Below are positions 33,733 to 42,594 of a stretch of DNA of 54,553 bases, one piece after another. The notes under the pieces are model-generated. The model did no database searches and had not been told where the DNA came from. It saw only the letters and a program-made list of their open reading frames with translations. Position numbers and translations under genes: made by a program. Origin of the DNA: Algoriphagus sp. (GTDB taxonomy: Bacteria > Bacteroidota > Bacteroidia > Cytophagales > Cyclobacteriaceae); assembly GCA_030729785.1 (NCBI GenBank), contig JANQWS010000084.1:1-54553 (forward strand), written 5' to 3'. The number at the start of each line of letters is the position of its first letter. The stretch's first letter is position 1.

Positions 33733-35451
33733 ATGACCAAGAAAAAACTCCGCAGCCAGGAATGGTACGGCAGAACCGGCAAAGATGGATTCATCTACCG
33801 ATCCTGGATGAAAAATCAAGGGCTTCCTCACCACCTTTTCACCGGCGAAAAGCCAGTTATCGGGATATGCAACACCTGGTCAGAACTCACCCCTTGCAAT
33901 GCCCACTTCCGTGATTTGGCAGAAGCCCTGAAGCGCGGCATTTGGGAGGCAGGAGGATTTCCGTTGGAGTTTCCGGTGATGTCACTAGGCGAATGCTCGA
34001 TCAAACCTACGGCCATGCTTTTTCGCAATCTAGCCTCTATGGACGTGGAAGAAAGTATCCGCGCCAACCCCATGGACGGAGTCATCCTCATGTGCGGCTG
34101 TGACAAGACTACCCCCTCCCTGGTGATGGGTGCAGCCTCAGTCAACCTTCCAACACTCGTACTTTCCGGAGGTCCCATGCTAGCTGGTCGATTTAAAGGA
34201 AAAAAAATCGGCACCTCCGACATCTGGCGCTTTGCTGAGGACTTCAAGCTCGGCAAACTTTCCCAGGAAGAATTTATCGAAGCCGAAGCAGCCATGTCCC
34301 GATCCGTAGGGCACTGTGCTCCCATGGGTACTGCCTCCACCATGGCAGCGATGGTCGAAGCACTTGGATTAGCACTTCCAGACAATGCCACCATTCCCGC
34401 TGCGGATTCCCGACGTAAAGTAATGGCTCACTTGGCCGGAATGCGTATCGTAGAAATGGTCAAGGAAGACCTGACGATGGACAAGATATTGACCCGAAAA
34501 GCCTTTGAAAATGCGATCATGGTCAATGCCGCTGTAGGAGGCTCTACCAATTTTATCCTTCATCTAATCGCTATTGCCAAACGAATCGGTGTACCCTTAG
34601 ACCTCTCTGACTTTGATGAATTTTCATCTCGAATTCCACTCATTGCCAATGTGCAGCCCTCTGGTGAGCATTGGGTAGAGGACTTATTCTATGCGGGTGG
34701 GCTACCAGCAGTCATGAAAGAGATCGAAAAGCACCTCCATACCGATGCCCTCACTATCAATGGCAAAACCCTGGGTGAAAACATTACCAAATCCGAATGC
34801 TATGATAGAAACCTGATCGGTACTTTTGAAAATCCCATCAAACCGGAATCTGGCATTGCCGTACTGAAAGGAAACCTCTGCCCCAATGGCGCCGTGCTAA
34901 AGCCTTCGGCTGCGACACCAAGCTTGCTGACGCATACCGGTAGAGCAGTGGTCTTTGAGGACATCGATGACTACAAAGCACGAGTAGACGATCCCAACCT
35001 GGACATTGATGAGACCTGCGTGATGGTACTCAAAAAAGTAGGTCCCAAAGGCTATCCAGGCATGCCCGAGGTGGGCAACATGGGGCTTCCAAAAAAACTC
35101 TTGGAAAAGGGGGTCAAAGATATGGTTCGGATCTCAGATGGGCGCATGAGCGGCACAGGCTTTGGTACTGTAGTGCTTCACGTCTCACCAGAATCCGCCA
35201 TTGGTGGGCCGCTTGCACTGGTCCAAAATGGAGATTTGATTGCTTTGGATGTGCCCAAGCGAAGCCTCAACCTGTTGATATCGGATGAGGAAATGGCAAG
35301 ACGTCAAACAGAATTCCGCCCTAGTCCCCTCCCTTACGATCGAGGTTATGTCCACTTATTTTTGGACAAGGTCAACCAGGCCCATGAAGGAGTGGATTTT
35401 GATTTTCTCCAAGGAAGTTCGGGACCCGAAGTAAAAAGAGATTCACACTAA
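33733..35451 (+). CDS. IlvD/Edd-family sugar-acid dehydratase (arabinonate/xylonate type)
   Basis: A 572-residue Fe-S dehydratase that would turn an aldonic acid into its 2-keto-3-deoxy acid. Cys55 (ELTPCNAHF), Cys123 (MCGCDKTTP) and Cys195 (SVGHCAPMG) show the spacing of pentonate dehydratases such as Caulobacter xylonate dehydratase, and Lys125 is the expected metal-site lysine. The opening WYGRTGKDGFIYRSWMKNQG is typical of the sugar-acid branch and unlike IlvD of branched amino acid synthesis. It is the first gene of a rightward run with two SDRs and an acetoacetate-decarboxylase-like protein. The exact sugar acid is unknown. Confidence 0.88.
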   Translation: MTKKKLRSQEWYGRTGKDGFIYRSWMKNQGLPHHLFTGEKPVIGICNTWSELTPCNAHFRDLAEALKRGIWEAGGFPLEFPVMSLGECSIKPTAMLFRNLASMDVEESIRANPMDGVILMCGCDKTTPSLVMGAASVNLPTLVLSGGPMLAGRFKGKKIGTSDIWRFAEDFKLGKLSQEEFIEAEAAMSRSVGHCAPMGTASTMAAMVEALGLALPDNATIPAADSRRKVMAHLAGMRIVEMVKEDLTMDKILTRKAFENAIMVNAAVGGSTNFILHLIAIAKRIGVPLDLSDFDEFSSRIPLIANVQPSGEHWVEDLFYAGGLPAVMKEIEKHLHTDALTINGKTLGENITKSECYDRNLIGTFENPIKPESGIAVLKGNLCPNGAVLKPSAATPSLLTHTGRAVVFEDIDDYKARVDDPNLDIDETCVMVLKKVGPKGYPGMPEVGNMGLPKKLLEKGVKDMVRISDGRMSGTGFGTVVLHVSPESAIGGPLALVQNGDLIALDVPKRSLNLLISDEEMARRQTEFRPSPLPYDRGYVHLFLDKVNQAHEGVDFDFLQGSSGPEVKRDSH

Positions 35452-35505
35452 TTTTTTGGCTCGTAAGGAAATTCCAACCGTACCCACACCTTTCAAACAA
35501 GTACC

Positions 35506-36261
35506 ATGAACAAGGTAGCAATCATTACTGGAGCAGGACAAGGCATTGGCTTAGCCATAGCACAGAAATTGGTGGAAAATGGAACCCAAGTACTCCTCAA
35601 TGATCAGGAAAAAAGTTTGACAGAAGAAGCAGTAGCTGGTCTCTCCCTCCTGAAAAAAGGAGCCGTCATCGGCTGTTCTGGAGATGCTGCAGACCCAGAA
35701 GTCATTGAAGAACTCGTCTCCCTTGCTCTCCAAAATTTTGGACACATTGACCAATTGGTTTGCAATGCAGGAATTACCCTTTTTGGGAATTTCCTCGATT
35801 ATTCCCGAGAAGATTTTATGGAGGTGACTCGTGTCAACCAAGCCGGAACTTTTTTTCTGGCCCAGGCAGTAGCCCAGGTCATGAAAAAACAAGGTCAAGG
35901 AGGAGCGATGCTTTTCACCTCCTCGGTGACGGCGCACCAGAGTCATGAAAATCTGGCCGCCTACGCCATGAGTAAAGCAGCCATCGAAATGCTGGCCAAA
36001 AATCTGGTTTTGGAACTTGCTCCATTGGGAATCCGAATCAATACTATCGCCCCAGGAGCTACCCTCACGGAGCGCACCACCGCAGACCCTAGTTATGTGG
36101 ATACCTGGTCCAAACTTACTCCTCTTGCCCGACCTGCATATCCAGAAGACATCGCTGAAGCTGCAAGTTTTCTGCTTTCTGATGCAGCAAAACACATCAC
36201 CGGCCAAACCCTCATCATTGATGGAGGATGGACTGCCATCAGCCCCTCGCCTTATGCCTAA
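35506..36261 (+). CDS. SDR-family dehydrogenase (sugar dehydrogenase candidate)
   Basis: A 251-residue classical short-chain dehydrogenase/reductase. The cofactor motif GAGQGIG (10-16), NAG in CNAGITLF, the catalytic Ser in LFTSSVTAH, and YAMSK with Tyr and Lys are all in place, as is the C-terminal ITGQTLIIDGGW block. Asp after the second strand (LLNDQEK) favours NAD over NADP. It follows the dehydratase by 54 bp and overlaps the next gene by 8 bp. Oxidation of an aldose to the lactone that feeds the dehydratase is a reasonable guess. Confidence 0.9.
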   Translation: MNKVAIITGAGQGIGLAIAQKLVENGTQVLLNDQEKSLTEEAVAGLSLLKKGAVIGCSGDAADPEVIEELVSLALQNFGHIDQLVCNAGITLFGNFLDYSREDFMEVTRVNQAGTFFLAQAVAQVMKKQGQGGAMLFTSSVTAHQSHENLAAYAMSKAAIEMLAKNLVLELAPLGIRINTIAPGATLTERTTADPSYVDTWSKLTPLARPAYPEDIAEAASFLLSDAAKHITGQTLIIDGGWTAISPSPYA

Positions 36262-36907
36262 GTCTCCCAAGTCCCATAAGCACGTTCCCGCCCCTTGGAC
36301 TCTGCGGGGAGAAGGCATTATACTCCTATTTCACTTTAAAAATGACTGGGTAGCACAAGCGGCAAACTTGCCGGCATACCTACAAGGTAAATTCAAAGGA
36401 GGATTTGGTTACGTGATGCTGGTAGACTACCAGGAATCGCCCGTAGGTCCTTACCGAGAACTTCTGTTTATCCCTGGAAAATTTGGAGAAGAAAAGTTAC
36501 AGTCCATCACCACCATCTTCGTGGACTCAGAGGCAAGCACAGCAAATGGACGGGCCAACTGGGCCATTCCAAAGCAAACAGCTGACTTCTACTGGCAAAA
36601 AGAGAAAGGGTTAGATCGTGTGGAAGTTTCCCTGAATGGAAAACTAGTATTCCAAACCAGCATTCGCTCTGGAGGAATATCATTTCCGATGAGCACAGCA
36701 CTCCTTCCCATTCGACTTCGACAAGAGTTGGGAAATCAGGTTTTTTTCACCCAGCCAGAAGGGAAAGGTTGGGGAAAACTGGCACGCATTCAGGAATTGA
36801 AACTTGATCCCCAACTTTTTCCTGACATCCGAGGCATCAAGCCACTACTCGCCCTAAAGGTGAGTCCCTTTACCCTTACTTTTCCCAAACCAAGTATCCC
36901 AGCATGA
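36254..36907 (+). CDS. Acetoacetate-decarboxylase-superfamily protein with PKQ active-site motif
   Basis: A 217-residue cytoplasmic protein that I place in the ADC superfamily from FKGGFGYVMLVDYQESPVGPYRELLFIPG and NGRANWAIPKQTADFYW. Lys107 in IPKQ aligns with the Schiff-base Lys115 of clostridial acetoacetate decarboxylase (motif PKK), and Glu69 fits Glu76. The second lysine, credited with tuning the pKa, is Gln here. Some ADC-fold proteins act as pyruvate aldolase-dehydratases, and in this sugar-acid cluster a lyase role is attractive. The ATG at 36254 overlaps the SDR stop; the gene's own stop overlaps the next start. Family assignment is by eye. Confidence 0.65.
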   Translation: MPKSPKSHKHVPAPWTLRGEGIILLFHFKNDWVAQAANLPAYLQGKFKGGFGYVMLVDYQESPVGPYRELLFIPGKFGEEKLQSITTIFVDSEASTANGRANWAIPKQTADFYWQKEKGLDRVEVSLNGKLVFQTSIRSGGISFPMSTALLPIRLRQELGNQVFFTQPEGKGWGKLARIQELKLDPQLFPDIRGIKPLLALKVSPFTLTFPKPSIPA

Positions 36908-37692
36908 ATTCCTACAAAGACGCACACGTAGTCGTAACCGGGGCTGGATCGGGCATTGGATTGGAATTGGTAAGGCAACTTTATCCACATACCAAAAATA
37001 TCTTGGTAGTAGATTACCTTCCGGAGAACCTATATCGCCTTTGGGAGGAATTCCCCGAAATCGAGGGACAAGTACTAGCTGACTTGAGTCAAAAAGAAGG
37101 AAATATAGACATGCTTGAATGGATCCAAAGCCACTGGAAAGGAGTGGATTTCTGCTTTGCCAATGCAGGAAAAGCCTCTTATGCCCCCGCCGCTGACCAA
37201 GACTGGGCAAACATGGACCAACTCTTCCAGTTGAATGTGCACTCCCCCATCCAATTGGGATTGGCATTAAAACAGCTTTTTCCAACACATCCGCTTCGCC
37301 ATGTGATTACCTGTTCGGCCATCGCCTACTGGGCTATCCCAGGCTATAGCCTCTACAGCAGTACCAAGGCTGCGCTTCTCCAATGGGCCGATTGCCTCTG
37401 GGCCGAAGGAGATGGAGATTGGCTCACGCTAGTTTTCCCAATCGCCACCGCCACTGCATTCTTTGATGCTGCAGGAACCAATATTCCCCGTGCCTTTCCC
37501 ATTCAAAACCCACAGCAAGTGGCACAAATCATACTTTCAGGAGCCGAAAAAGGGAAAAAGAAGATTTTTCCTTCTAACTTGTTTAAAAGCCTGCTTTTCC
37601 TCAATCGCTTAGTATTTGTGCTACAACCGTTGGCGACAGCACTTGAATTTCGAAAATTTAAAAAATGGGTTTCCAGCAAGAATTCCCATTAA
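36904..37692 (+). CDS. SDR-family oxidoreductase (second of the cluster)
   Basis: A 262-residue short-chain dehydrogenase. GAGSGIG (14-20), FANAGKA, the Ser of TCSAIAYW and YSSTK supply the cofactor and catalytic sites, although the usual NNAG is ANAG. The C-terminal 60 residues lack the standard IDGG ending and instead resemble the SDR branch with a basic, hydrophobic tail (KKKIFPSNLFKSLLFLNRLVF), possibly membrane-associated. The start overlaps the ADC-like stop by 4 bp (ATGA), so the two are coupled. Substrate unknown. Confidence 0.85.
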   Translation: MNSYKDAHVVVTGAGSGIGLELVRQLYPHTKNILVVDYLPENLYRLWEEFPEIEGQVLADLSQKEGNIDMLEWIQSHWKGVDFCFANAGKASYAPAADQDWANMDQLFQLNVHSPIQLGLALKQLFPTHPLRHVITCSAIAYWAIPGYSLYSSTKAALLQWADCLWAEGDGDWLTLVFPIATATAFFDAAGTNIPRAFPIQNPQQVAQIILSGAEKGKKKIFPSNLFKSLLFLNRLVFVLQPLATALEFRKFKKWVSSKNSH

Positions 37693-37702
37693 ATCTACCG
37701 CA

Positions 37703-38347
37703 ATGAAAAAACTCCTAATTCTTCCCGTACTCCTACTCTCCCTAGTTTTTGCTTGCCAGCAAAAGGAACCTCTTCCGGACACCCTCCCCATGCAAGTGGC
37801 GAAAGCCTATGGTTTTGAAAACTGGGATCAGATTAAGTCTATCGGGTACACCTGGAATGTGCAACGTGACTCAGTGAACATAGCTTCCCGAACCTGGAAA
37901 TGGAACATCCATGACAGCACGGTATTCTATGCTGGTACAGACACCAGTTTTACCTACAGCCTTGTGGCAGATTCCCTCCCGAAGCAGGATGGTGCCTTTA
38001 TCAATGACAAGTACTGGGCCCTAATGCCCTTCCAGCTTGCTTGGGACAGCGGCTATACCTATGAAGTTCTTGAAAATGCGAACTCCCCGATTCAGGGTCT
38101 CCCTAGCACCAAACTCAGCATTCTGTACGGTACCGAGGGTGGGTATACCCCTGGAGACGCCTATGATCTGTATCTCAATGCGGAAAATCAAATCCTGGAA
38201 TGGACCTTCCGCAGAGGGAATGCTCCCGAAGGACGCACCTGGACCTGGGAGAAGGCAGCGGCCTTTGGCCCGATTCAACTCAGTTTGGAGCACAAGGATG
38301 CCGCAGGCAAGCGCTTCATCTGGCTAACCGATGTAACCGTCGAGTAA
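37703..38347 (+). CDS. Predicted lipoprotein of unknown function
   Basis: A 214-residue protein with a lipoprotein signal (MKKLLILPVLLLSLVFAC, Cys18). The mature part opens QVAKAYGFENWDQIKSIGYTWNVQ and continues with tryptophan-rich beta-strands (SRTWKWNIHDSTVFY, AFINDKYWALMPFQLAWDSGYTYEV, LEWTFRRGNAPEGRTWTWEKA, KRFIWLTDV). The pattern recalls LolA/outer-membrane lipoprotein-sorting-like half-barrels found as stand-alone lipoproteins in Bacteroidota, but I am not certain. It sits 10 bp after the SDR and 41 bp before the NIF3-like gene, so it is probably in the same transcript. Confidence 0.75.
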   Translation: MKKLLILPVLLLSLVFACQQKEPLPDTLPMQVAKAYGFENWDQIKSIGYTWNVQRDSVNIASRTWKWNIHDSTVFYAGTDTSFTYSLVADSLPKQDGAFINDKYWALMPFQLAWDSGYTYEVLENANSPIQGLPSTKLSILYGTEGGYTPGDAYDLYLNAENQILEWTFRRGNAPEGRTWTWEKAAAFGPIQLSLEHKDAAGKRFIWLTDVTVE

Positions 38348-38388
38348 ACCAACTGCTGCGCTCAAAACCACCCTTCAATTTTCTTTTC

Positions 38389-39285
38389 ATGAAAAAATCA
38401 ACTCCTCCTCGTCGTCAATTTCTCTTGCAATCGGGAGCCCTCCTGGGTGCAGGTCTCCTCGCCAATCCTTTTGCGGGTTGGGGGAGAACTCTCCAAAAAT
38501 CCTGGACTGTAGGCGAAATCATGGACTTGTTTATTTCCCAAGTACCCAAGGCGCCCTTTGCACAGACGGTGGACACGATCAAGATTGGTTCCAGAGACAC
38601 CGTAGTCACTGGGATCGTGACCACCATGTTTCCCAGCATTGAGATCATCAAAAAGGCGGTTGAACTAAAGGCCAACCTCATTATTCCACACGAACCCACC
38701 TTTTACTCTGGTCAGGACGAAACCGATTACCTGCAAAATGACCCCGTCTTCCGTGGCAAATACGACCTACTGGCCATGCATCAACTAACCATTTGGAGAA
38801 ATCACGATTACGTGCACCGGATGCAAGACGATGGAGTGCGGATCGGAGTGGTAGAAGAACTGGGATGGAAGGACTACTATACCCCTGGAAGCCCGATTTT
38901 GCAGATTCCTACAACCAGTTTGAAGGAGGTCATCGATCACATCAAAAGCCGAATGCAGGTACCCGCCATGCGCTATGTGGGGGACTTGAACCAACTGGTC
39001 TCCAAAGTACTCCTCCTCCCTGGCGCTGTGGGAGGAAAAACGCAAATCACCCGAATCCAGGAGCACCGTCCTGATGTCCTGATCTGTGGAGAATCCAATG
39101 AGTGGGAAACTCCAGAATATGTCAAAACAGCCAATGAACTCGGCATGAAACTTTCCATGGTCGAGATCGGCCACTCGGCAAGTGAAGAAGGCGGCTCCGA
39201 ATTTGTAAAAAACTGGGTACAAACCCATGTCCCGGGTGTCCCTGTCTACCACATTCCTTCTGGCAATTCCCTGTCGGTTTACTAA
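38389..39285 (+). CDS. Tat-exported NIF3-like metal-site protein
   Basis: A 298-residue protein with a twin-arginine signal (R8-R9, RRQFLLQSGALLGAG) followed by a NIF3-like domain: VTTMFPSIEIIKKAVELKANLIIPHEP corresponds to the first metal-ligand region, and VEIGHSASEEGG to the late His/Glu ligands. The usual HH pair reads HE here (PHEPTFY). NIF3/YbgI proteins are normally cytosolic dimetal proteins of unclear function, so a Tat signal is notable and fits export of a pre-folded metalloprotein. Start chosen at the ATG just before the Tat motif. Confidence 0.8.
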   Translation: MKKSTPPRRQFLLQSGALLGAGLLANPFAGWGRTLQKSWTVGEIMDLFISQVPKAPFAQTVDTIKIGSRDTVVTGIVTTMFPSIEIIKKAVELKANLIIPHEPTFYSGQDETDYLQNDPVFRGKYDLLAMHQLTIWRNHDYVHRMQDDGVRIGVVEELGWKDYYTPGSPILQIPTTSLKEVIDHIKSRMQVPAMRYVGDLNQLVSKVLLLPGAVGGKTQITRIQEHRPDVLICGESNEWETPEYVKTANELGMKLSMVEIGHSASEEGGSEFVKNWVQTHVPGVPVYHIPSGNSLSVY

Positions 39286-39321
39286 CTTTAGTCCTTTACA
39301 AGTCCCCCTAATTTCCATCCC

Positions 39322-40611
39322 ATGAAACGCTTTTTTTTCGCCCTTCTTCTGGTATCTACGCCACTCTTTTCCTTCGCCCAGCAGCAACTGAGCAAGGAGG
39401 AGAAAAAATTGATCGAGCGCATCGACAAAAACTACCAGGAAACTGTGCAACTCTTGGAGGAAGTCATCAACATTAATTCGGGCTCCCTCAACCTAGCAGG
39501 TGTGCGTGAAGTGGGCCGTGTTTTTGAACGGGAATTTCAAAAAATAGGATTTCAAACCGAATGGGTAGACGTACCCGCAGAAGTAAAGCGTGCAGGTCAT
39601 TTTGTAGCTAGCCGCAAGGGAAACAAAGGAAAAAAACTCTTCTTGATTGGTCACCTGGATACCGTATTTGAAAAAGACATGCCGTTCACTCCCTTCACCT
39701 GGCTCAACGACAGCACGGCCACGGGCCAAGGAGCCAACGACATGAAAGGTGGAGATGTACTTGTGCTGGCCAGTCTTAAGGCTTTGCACGAATTGGGCCA
39801 CTTGGAAGGCCGGACCATCACCGTCTATTTCAATGGTGACGAGGAAAGTACAGGAAATGCGACCTTGGCGCGTAAAGACTTTATCGAACGCGCCAAGCAA
39901 CATGAAATCGCCTTGGCTTACGAGACCGCTCAGGGCTTTGGGGGAGCCACTGTGGCCCGTAGAGGCGCCTCTGGCTGGACGCTTAAGACCAGCGGAAAGC
40001 AAGGCCACTCCAGTGGGGTATTTGGTCAAAATGCAGGCTATGGAGCCATCTACGAGGCGGCCCGTATCTTGAATGAGTTTCGCGAAGCGCTCGCCGGTGA
40101 AAAGTATTTAACATTTAACCCGGGTCAATTTATCGGTGGTTCGGACATACAGACCAACCCAATCACAGGAGCAGGCACAGCTCTTGGTAAGTCCAATATT
40201 GTTGCTCGAGAAGCCATCGTTTCAGGAGATTTGCGCTTTTTGGGGGAAGCCCAAAAAGAAGCAGCACGCGCCAAAATGCGTGAAATCGTCGCCAATAATC
40301 TGCACCAAACCGATGCAGAAATCACCTTCTACGATTACATCCCTTCCATGGAGCCTACCCCGGGCAACTATGCCTTGGCAGAAGTACTTAGTCAAGTAAG
40401 TCAAGACCTGGGCTACGGTCCTGTCAAGCCTGGCGATCCTGGTAGCCGTGGCGCGGGAGATATTTCTTTTGTATCCTCTTTCATGGATAGTTTGGACGGG
40501 ATAGGTGCTTCGGGTTCAGGTGCCCATGCTCCTGGAGAGACCATCAACATGAAGCAATTTCCATCTTTGATTAAAAGAAATGCACTTCTTTTATATCGAT
40601 TGACTCGTTAA
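39322..40611 (+). CDS. Secreted M20-family metallopeptidase (glutamate carboxypeptidase-like)
   Basis: A 429-residue exported di-zinc peptidase of the CPG2/M20A group. After the signal peptide (to SFAQ, residue 20), H111 and D113 (GHLDTVFEKD), D140 (GANDMKGG) and E174-E175 (FNGDEESTGN) supply the metal site and catalytic base, and a late SGSGAHAPGE supplies the last His. A dimerisation domain with GWTLKTSGKQGHSSGVFG lies between. It probably trims C-terminal residues from peptides or conjugates in the periplasm. It stands 36 bp after the NIF3-like gene and 6 bp before the GH13 gene. Confidence 0.9.
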   Translation: MKRFFFALLLVSTPLFSFAQQQLSKEEKKLIERIDKNYQETVQLLEEVININSGSLNLAGVREVGRVFEREFQKIGFQTEWVDVPAEVKRAGHFVASRKGNKGKKLFLIGHLDTVFEKDMPFTPFTWLNDSTATGQGANDMKGGDVLVLASLKALHELGHLEGRTITVYFNGDEESTGNATLARKDFIERAKQHEIALAYETAQGFGGATVARRGASGWTLKTSGKQGHSSGVFGQNAGYGAIYEAARILNEFREALAGEKYLTFNPGQFIGGSDIQTNPITGAGTALGKSNIVAREAIVSGDLRFLGEAQKEAARAKMREIVANNLHQTDAEITFYDYIPSMEPTPGNYALAEVLSQVSQDLGYGPVKPGDPGSRGAGDISFVSSFMDSLDGIGASGSGAHAPGETINMKQFPSLIKRNALLLYRLTR

Positions 40612-40617
40612 TAAAAA

Positions 40618-42474
40618 ATGAAAAAAGTTGCCTTTTTTTTTGTGTTGACGCTAGTAGTTATGTCTTGCAGTCAAAAATCTGAAGATACTATCCCCATGAA
40701 ACCAAAAAAAATCGTCGTTTATCAGGTCTTTACGCGACTTTTCGGAAATACGAATACCAGCAACATTCCTTGGGGCACCAAAGAACAAAATGGAGTAGGA
40801 AAGTTTAACGACTTCACCGACACCGCCTTGGCGGAAATCAAAAAATTAGGCGTGTCCCACATCTGGTACACGGGAGTTCCTCACCATGGGGTGATTGGAG
40901 ATTTCCCAGAAATCGGCCTTACCTCCGACGACCCAGATGTGATCAAGGGGCGAGCAGGCTCCCCCTACGCGGTGCGGGATTACTACCAGGTCAACCCAGA
41001 CTTGGCGGTAGATGTGACGCGCAGAATGGAAGAGTTTGAAGCACTCATTGCCCGCACCCACAAGCAGGACATGAAGGTGATCATTGACATTGTTCCCAAC
41101 CATGTGTCCCGTCATTACGAAGGGAAAAACAACCCAGCAGGCGTCCTAGACTTTGGCGCGAAGGACGATACCAATCTTGCATACACGAAAAACAACAATT
41201 TCTACTACCTGCCGGGAAAGGCCTTCCAGGTACCTGCTCCCAAAAATGGCTACCAGCCCTTGGGCGGAGCGGCACATCCATTGAGTGATGGAAAGTTTGA
41301 GGAGTTTCCAGCCAAATGGACCGGCAATGGTTCCCGACTCGCCCAGCCCGATTTTTACGATTGGTACGAGACCGTCAAGGTCAACTATGGGGTGAGCCCT
41401 GAGGGAGTCAAGGACTTTGTGGCCCTTCCTGAAGAAGCCTCCACCTTGGATGTTCAAGCGCATTTCGACTTTTGGAAAGGAAAAGAAGTACCGGATTCCT
41501 GGATCAAGTTTAAAGACATCACGCAATTTTGGTTGAGCAAAGGGGTCGATGGCTTCCGCTTTGACATGGCAGAAATGGTACCTGTAGAGTTTTGGTCCTA
41601 TCTCAATTCGCACATCAAGGTAAAATACCCCGATGCCTTTTTGTTGGCTGAGGTATACAATCCAAGCCTGTACCGCGACTACATTCACAAGGGCAAGATG
41701 GACTACCTCTACGACAAGGTAGAGTTGTACGATACACTCAAGCACATCATGCAAGGACATGGCTCTACCGATAATCTGGTGCCTATCCTCGAAGGCTTGT
41801 CAGACATCGAGCACCACATGCTCCACTTCCTAGAAAACCACGACGAGCAGCGCATTGCTAGTCCGGAATTTGCTGGTAATCCTTGGAAGGCTCTTCCTGC
41901 CATGGTGGTATCGGCCACCAGCACGACGGCACCGACGATGATTTACTTCGGTCAGGAAGTGGGAGAGCCGGGAGCAGAGATGGCCGGTTTTGGCCAGCCC
42001 AGCCGCACCTCCATCTTTGATTATATTGGGGTTCCTCAACACCAGAAGTGGGTCAATGGAGGGAAGTTTGACGGAGGGCAACTCTCGGATAACGAAAAAG
42101 CGCTGCGCAACTACTATTCGGAGGTCCTCAACTTTACTCGAAACAGTTACGCGCTGATGGGAGCCTATCAGGACTTGCACCGCTACAACAGATCCAAAAA
42201 CCCAGCCTATACTGACAAAACCTTTGCTTACGCCCGCTGGGACAAGGAGCAAAAATTGCTCGTCGTGACTAATTTTGACGAAAGTCAGTCCGTAAATACT
42301 ATCCTCCACCTTTCCCCTGAACTCTTGAAAGCCTGGAATCTTACCCCAGGAAACCGGGAAATTCAAGAAGTTCTATTTGGCAAGAAAACCACCCAACTTC
42401 GCGTAGATGCCCAAGGTGCGCAGATCGACCTAGTTCTAGGCCCTTGGGAATCGGCTGTATTTGAGGTGAGGTAA
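40618..42474 (+). CDS. GH13 alpha-amylase-family lipoprotein
   Basis: A 618-residue glycoside hydrolase family 13 enzyme with a lipoprotein signal (Cys17, LVVMSC). The catalytic triad is complete: nucleophile D316 (GVDGFRFDMAEM), acid/base E345 (FLLAEVYNP) and D409 (FLENHDEQR), with IDIVPNHVSRHY as conserved region I. The C-terminal beta-domain (LLVVTNFDESQSVN ...) is present. An insertion between regions I and II (about residues 165-290) is larger than in plain alpha-amylases. The enzyme should act on alpha-glucans or small alpha-glucosides in the envelope. No SusC/SusD genes are nearby. Confidence 0.9.
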   Translation: MKKVAFFFVLTLVVMSCSQKSEDTIPMKPKKIVVYQVFTRLFGNTNTSNIPWGTKEQNGVGKFNDFTDTALAEIKKLGVSHIWYTGVPHHGVIGDFPEIGLTSDDPDVIKGRAGSPYAVRDYYQVNPDLAVDVTRRMEEFEALIARTHKQDMKVIIDIVPNHVSRHYEGKNNPAGVLDFGAKDDTNLAYTKNNNFYYLPGKAFQVPAPKNGYQPLGGAAHPLSDGKFEEFPAKWTGNGSRLAQPDFYDWYETVKVNYGVSPEGVKDFVALPEEASTLDVQAHFDFWKGKEVPDSWIKFKDITQFWLSKGVDGFRFDMAEMVPVEFWSYLNSHIKVKYPDAFLLAEVYNPSLYRDYIHKGKMDYLYDKVELYDTLKHIMQGHGSTDNLVPILEGLSDIEHHMLHFLENHDEQRIASPEFAGNPWKALPAMVVSATSTTAPTMIYFGQEVGEPGAEMAGFGQPSRTSIFDYIGVPQHQKWVNGGKFDGGQLSDNEKALRNYYSEVLNFTRNSYALMGAYQDLHRYNRSKNPAYTDKTFAYARWDKEQKLLVVTNFDESQSVNTILHLSPELLKAWNLTPGNREIQEVLFGKKTTQLRVDAQGAQIDLVLGPWESAVFEVR

Positions 42475-42594
42475 GTTATGCCTAGGCTATAAATCCAAAA
42501 TTGAAAATTTCACCCTTTGGTATAAATTTCCAATTACCCCTTCTTAAATCCCTGGTTTTGTTTAATTTAAAGTTCCAACTTTTCAGAACCAGGT

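Noticed and set aside
35506-37692. Fatty-acid or polyketide reductase cluster (two SDRs)
   Set aside because: There is no acyl carrier protein, ketosynthase or acyltransferase nearby; the dehydratase upstream points to sugar acids.
40618-42474. A complete Sus-type starch utilisation locus
   Set aside because: Only the GH13 lipoprotein is present; there is no SusC, SusD or SusR-like gene beside it.
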